A stretch of DNA of 64,000 nucleotides, taken from Alphaproteobacteria bacterium. Lineage in GTDB: Bacteria; Pseudomonadota; Alphaproteobacteria; UBA8366; GCA-2717185. Shown here one piece after another: positions 61,844-64,000 of this stretch (positions within the stretch are counted from its first letter, which is position 1; the number at the start of each line of letters is the position of its first letter). The position numbers were made by a program, and so were the translations under genes. Under the pieces are notes generated by a model. It did no database searches. It was not told where the DNA came from and was given only the letters and a program-made list of their open reading frames with translations. The stretch is from positions 1 to 64,000 of the forward strand of contig JBBDQU010000058.1 of assembly GCA_040905865.1 (NCBI GenBank), read 5' to 3'.

Positions 61844-62028
61844 GTCATGGCCCTCCCTGGAAAGGCCAATCTAGCCCACGGGGCGGAACGCCAAAAGGCG
61901 TAATGCCGACGGCCCGGCCGGCGGCGATTGCGGGCCGGGTTTGCGCAAACGGGAGGATAGGATAGGCTGTTCGCCATTCCCTGCCGGATGCATGTTCCCG
62001 GCGGGTCAACGCGAACGGGATGCTATCG

Positions 62029-62865
62029 ATGACCGAATACAGACATATCGCCGTGGAGCCCATTGCCGGCGCGCTGGGCGCGGAAATCGGCGGTGTCGAT
62101 ATCGCCGAAGATCTGGACGACGCGGTGATTGCCGAAATCCGCCAGGCGCTGCTCGACAATCTGGTGATCTTCTTCCGCGACCAGGACCTGCCGGTCGACC
62201 GCCACAAGGCGTTCTCGCGGCGGTTCGGCGATCTTTTCGTCCACCCCAACTACCAGCTTGGCCAGGAAGACAAGGAGACCGTCTACCTGCTGCGCAAGCC
62301 GGGGGATACCGGCGCGGCCGGGGAATGGTGGCACGCGGATACGACAATGATGGAAACGCGGCCCATGGGGGCGATCCTCTATGCGCTGGAGACGCCGGAT
62401 TATGGCGGCGACACGATGTTTTCCAACCAGTACATGGCGTATGAAACCCTGTCCGACGGATTCAAGGCGACGCTGGAGGGGCTGAAGGCCGTGCACAGCG
62501 ACATCCGGGTCGCCGGGCCGCAGTCCGACGTGAACAAGAAACGGTCCAGCAAGGTGCGCGACGATTCGAACTGGCAGCCGACCGTGCATGCGCATCCGGT
62601 GGTCGCGGTCCACCCGGAAACCGGCCGCAAATGCCTGTATGTGAACAGCGTCTACACGGTCGGCCTGGAAGGGATGACCGAGGCGGAGAGCGCGCCGATC
62701 CTGGAATACCTGTATGAGCACCAGAGCCGGCCGGAATTCACCTGCCGCTTCCGCTGGCGCAAGGGATCCGTGGCGTTCTGGGACAACCGCTGCACCGTGC
62801 ACTACGCCATTCACGACAATTTCGTCAGCGTCCGCCATATGCAGCGCACGCAGATCGCCGGCTAG
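62029..62865 (+). CDS. TauD/TfdA-family 2-oxoglutarate-dependent dioxygenase
   Basis: 278 aa. LGAEIGGVDIAEDL opening, iron ligands in WWHADTTMM (H-x-D) and HMQRTQIAG near the end, and VVAVHPETGRKCLYVN. It couples 2-oxoglutarate decarboxylation to hydroxylation of a small acid or sulfonate. ATG 62020 is an alternative start. It resembles the dioxygenase at 49887 in family only, not as a recent copy. Probably in one operon with the metallo-hydrolase 33 bases downstream. Confidence 0.9.
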   Translation: MTEYRHIAVEPIAGALGAEIGGVDIAEDLDDAVIAEIRQALLDNLVIFFRDQDLPVDRHKAFSRRFGDLFVHPNYQLGQEDKETVYLLRKPGDTGAAGEWWHADTTMMETRPMGAILYALETPDYGGDTMFSNQYMAYETLSDGFKATLEGLKAVHSDIRVAGPQSDVNKKRSSKVRDDSNWQPTVHAHPVVAVHPETGRKCLYVNSVYTVGLEGMTEAESAPILEYLYEHQSRPEFTCRFRWRKGSVAFWDNRCTVHYAIHDNFVSVRHMQRTQIAG

Positions 62866-62898
62866 CCCGGCAAGCCATCGAGGGGGGAACGGGAAAAA

Positions 62899-63696
62899 AT
62901 GTCACTGCCGGAATATGAAATCTTCGCCATAAAATACGGCGATCGGGTCGGCAACCGGGGATCGATCTTCGTCCATGGCGATCCGCATGAGGCGCCGCTG
63001 GCGATGGACTATTTCGTCTGGGTCATCAGAAACGCCGACCGCACGGTTGTCCTCGATATCGGGTTCAGCGAGTCCGAGGGCAAGCGCCGCAAGCGGAACT
63101 GCCTGCGCTGCCCGGCGGATTCGCTGAAGCTCGTCGGGGTGGACCCGGACACGGTCGAGCACGTGATTATCTCGCACATGCATTACGACCATGTCGGCAA
63201 TATGGAGAAATTCCCCAGGGCGACGTTCCACATCCAGGACGAGGAAATGGGCTTCGTGACCGGGCGCGCCATGACCCATCCGCCGCTGCGCCATTCCTTC
63301 GTGCTCAGCGAGGTCGTCAACATGGTCTCCGCCCTGTATGGCGACCGGGTCGTCTTCCATGACGGCGACGAGGAGGTCTTCCCCGGCATTTCCGTGCATC
63401 ACATGCCGGGCCATACGCGGGGGCTGCAATCGGTCAGGGTGCACACCAAACGCGGCTGGGTCGTGCTCGCCTCCGATGCGGCGCATTACTATGAAAGCAT
63501 CACCGAGGGCACGCCCTTCATGACCCACGAAAACCTGTTCCTCATGCTGGAAAGCTTCCGCAAGCTGCGCAAGCTGGCGGTTGACGACCGGCATATCGTG
63601 CCGGGGCACGATCCGCTGGTCATGAAGCGCTATCCGGCGCCGTCGCCGGACCTGGAAGGCATCGTCATAAGGCTCGACGTGGCGCCGAGCGAATAA
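62899..63696 (+). CDS. Metallo-beta-lactamase-fold hydrolase (AHL-lactonase-like)
   Basis: 265 aa. Zinc motif SHMHYDHVGN (H-x-H-x-D-H), then HMPGHTRG and SDAAHYYES and PGHDPLV complete the two-zinc site. The arrangement resembles N-acyl-homoserine-lactone lactonases, though many relatives are other lactonases or esterases. ATG 62899 follows GAGGGGGGAACGGG. Its neighbour TauD suggests a catabolic role rather than quorum quenching. Confidence 0.82.
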   Translation: MSLPEYEIFAIKYGDRVGNRGSIFVHGDPHEAPLAMDYFVWVIRNADRTVVLDIGFSESEGKRRKRNCLRCPADSLKLVGVDPDTVEHVIISHMHYDHVGNMEKFPRATFHIQDEEMGFVTGRAMTHPPLRHSFVLSEVVNMVSALYGDRVVFHDGDEEVFPGISVHHMPGHTRGLQSVRVHTKRGWVVLASDAAHYYESITEGTPFMTHENLFLMLESFRKLRKLAVDDRHIVPGHDPLVMKRYPAPSPDLEGIVIRLDVAPSE

Positions 63697-63789
63697 TGAA
63701 TCCGATTTATCCCTCAACTGCTCAATTTTATTAGATTGAATCGTCTCTGCCAGATTGAGCTTTTTAGCGCGAGCCTACTTATTAGTCTG

Positions 63790-64000
63790 CTATCGCAGTT
63801 CTGTCCAATTTGACCCATGGACGTTGCCGTTTCCGTCAAACCCTATGTTGATTTTTAACTTCTTTCCGAGCGTGCAGTTTAGCTGCCCTGGCCTCCCATA
63901 GCAGACCTCAAACTTGATGCTTCCCTCAATTGCCTGATTCCTAGGAGGATCAGGCATTTCTATGTGAAAGTCATCAAACCAAGCGTTCCCATTTGCTGCG
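63790..64000 (-). CDS. Partial gene running off the right edge
   Basis: The last 69 codons of a minus-strand frame, ending at TAG 63790-63792, with the start beyond the window. The reading starts AANGNAWFDDFHIEMPD and ends FDGNGNVHGSNWTELR. Two Cys lie in FEVCYGRPGQLNCTLG. Codon use is AT-richer than nearby genes, suggesting acquired DNA. Family not recognised; Asn/Gly-rich spacing suggests a beta-rich, perhaps extracellular, protein. Confidence 0.55.
   Translation of the reverse strand, partial: AANGNAWFDDFHIEMPDPPRNQAIEGSIKFEVCYGRPGQLNCTLGKKLKINIGFDGNGNVHGSNWTELR

Overview
The window is GC-rich, tightly packed bacterial chromosome from an alphaproteobacterium, most like a free-living Rhodospirillales-type organism. 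This rests on gene content: COQ7-type ubiquinone synthesis, GluQ, an endonuclease-type MutL with no MutH, the LPS genes lpxK/waaA/DUF374/msbA-like, and a large set of oxidoreductases, TauD dioxygenases and short-chain dehydrogenases. No rRNA, tRNA, CRISPR array, prophage or intact insertion sequence was seen.

Layout. 0-13 kb: a MaoC-like protein, a MoaD/ThiS-like protein paired with an Asp-box propeller, a TPR-glycosyltransferase fusion, a DedA/dsbB/coq7 run, an HNH nuclease, an esterase, a DNA glycosylase, gluQ, an SDR, a CMD-family protein, an MFS exporter and a NIPSNAP protein. 13-21 kb: an alpha/beta hydrolase lacking its nucleophile, a three-gene signalling operon (PAS histidine kinase, receiver-cyclase, HD-GYP), a DUF421 membrane protein, a KefB-like antiporter and another SDR. 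21-32 kb: housekeeping genes pgi, mutL, rsmD, rluB, tadA, purD and xseA, a LytM peptidase, and a RelB-type antitoxin whose toxin has been reduced to a stub. 32-43 kb: a lipid A/Kdo envelope operon (msbA-like, DUF374 acyltransferase, waaA, lpxK), a small lipoprotein, an ACT-like/Nudix pair, and a two-gene ABC exporter with the marks of a heterodimer with one degenerate ATP site. 43-52.5 kb: flavin and F420-type oxidoreductases, a succinate dehydrogenase/fumarate reductase-like operon in B-C-D-A order, a TauD dioxygenase and a two-subunit class I fumarase-type hydratase.

52.5-54.9 kb is an AT-richer accessory island. It carries a DUF3800 protein and two unrecognised genes that diverge from overlapping start codons. 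54.9-63.7 kb is a catabolic region: an oxalyl-CoA decarboxylase/2-hydroxyacyl-CoA lyase-like enzyme, a two-subunit molybdenum hydroxylase, tandem Lin0512 paralogues, a GMC oxidoreductase, a second TauD enzyme and a metallo-beta-lactamase-fold hydrolase. The right edge holds the 3' part of another AT-richer gene running off the window.

Best leads: the eroded toxin-antitoxin locus with its intact operator (22.85-23.28 kb), the AT-rich island with divergent overlapping starts, the tandem long hairpins at 25.2 kb, the flavoprotein in which Cys replaces the usual FAD-linking His, and the MoaD-like/propeller pair. All identifications come from reading motifs by eye; no database search was run.
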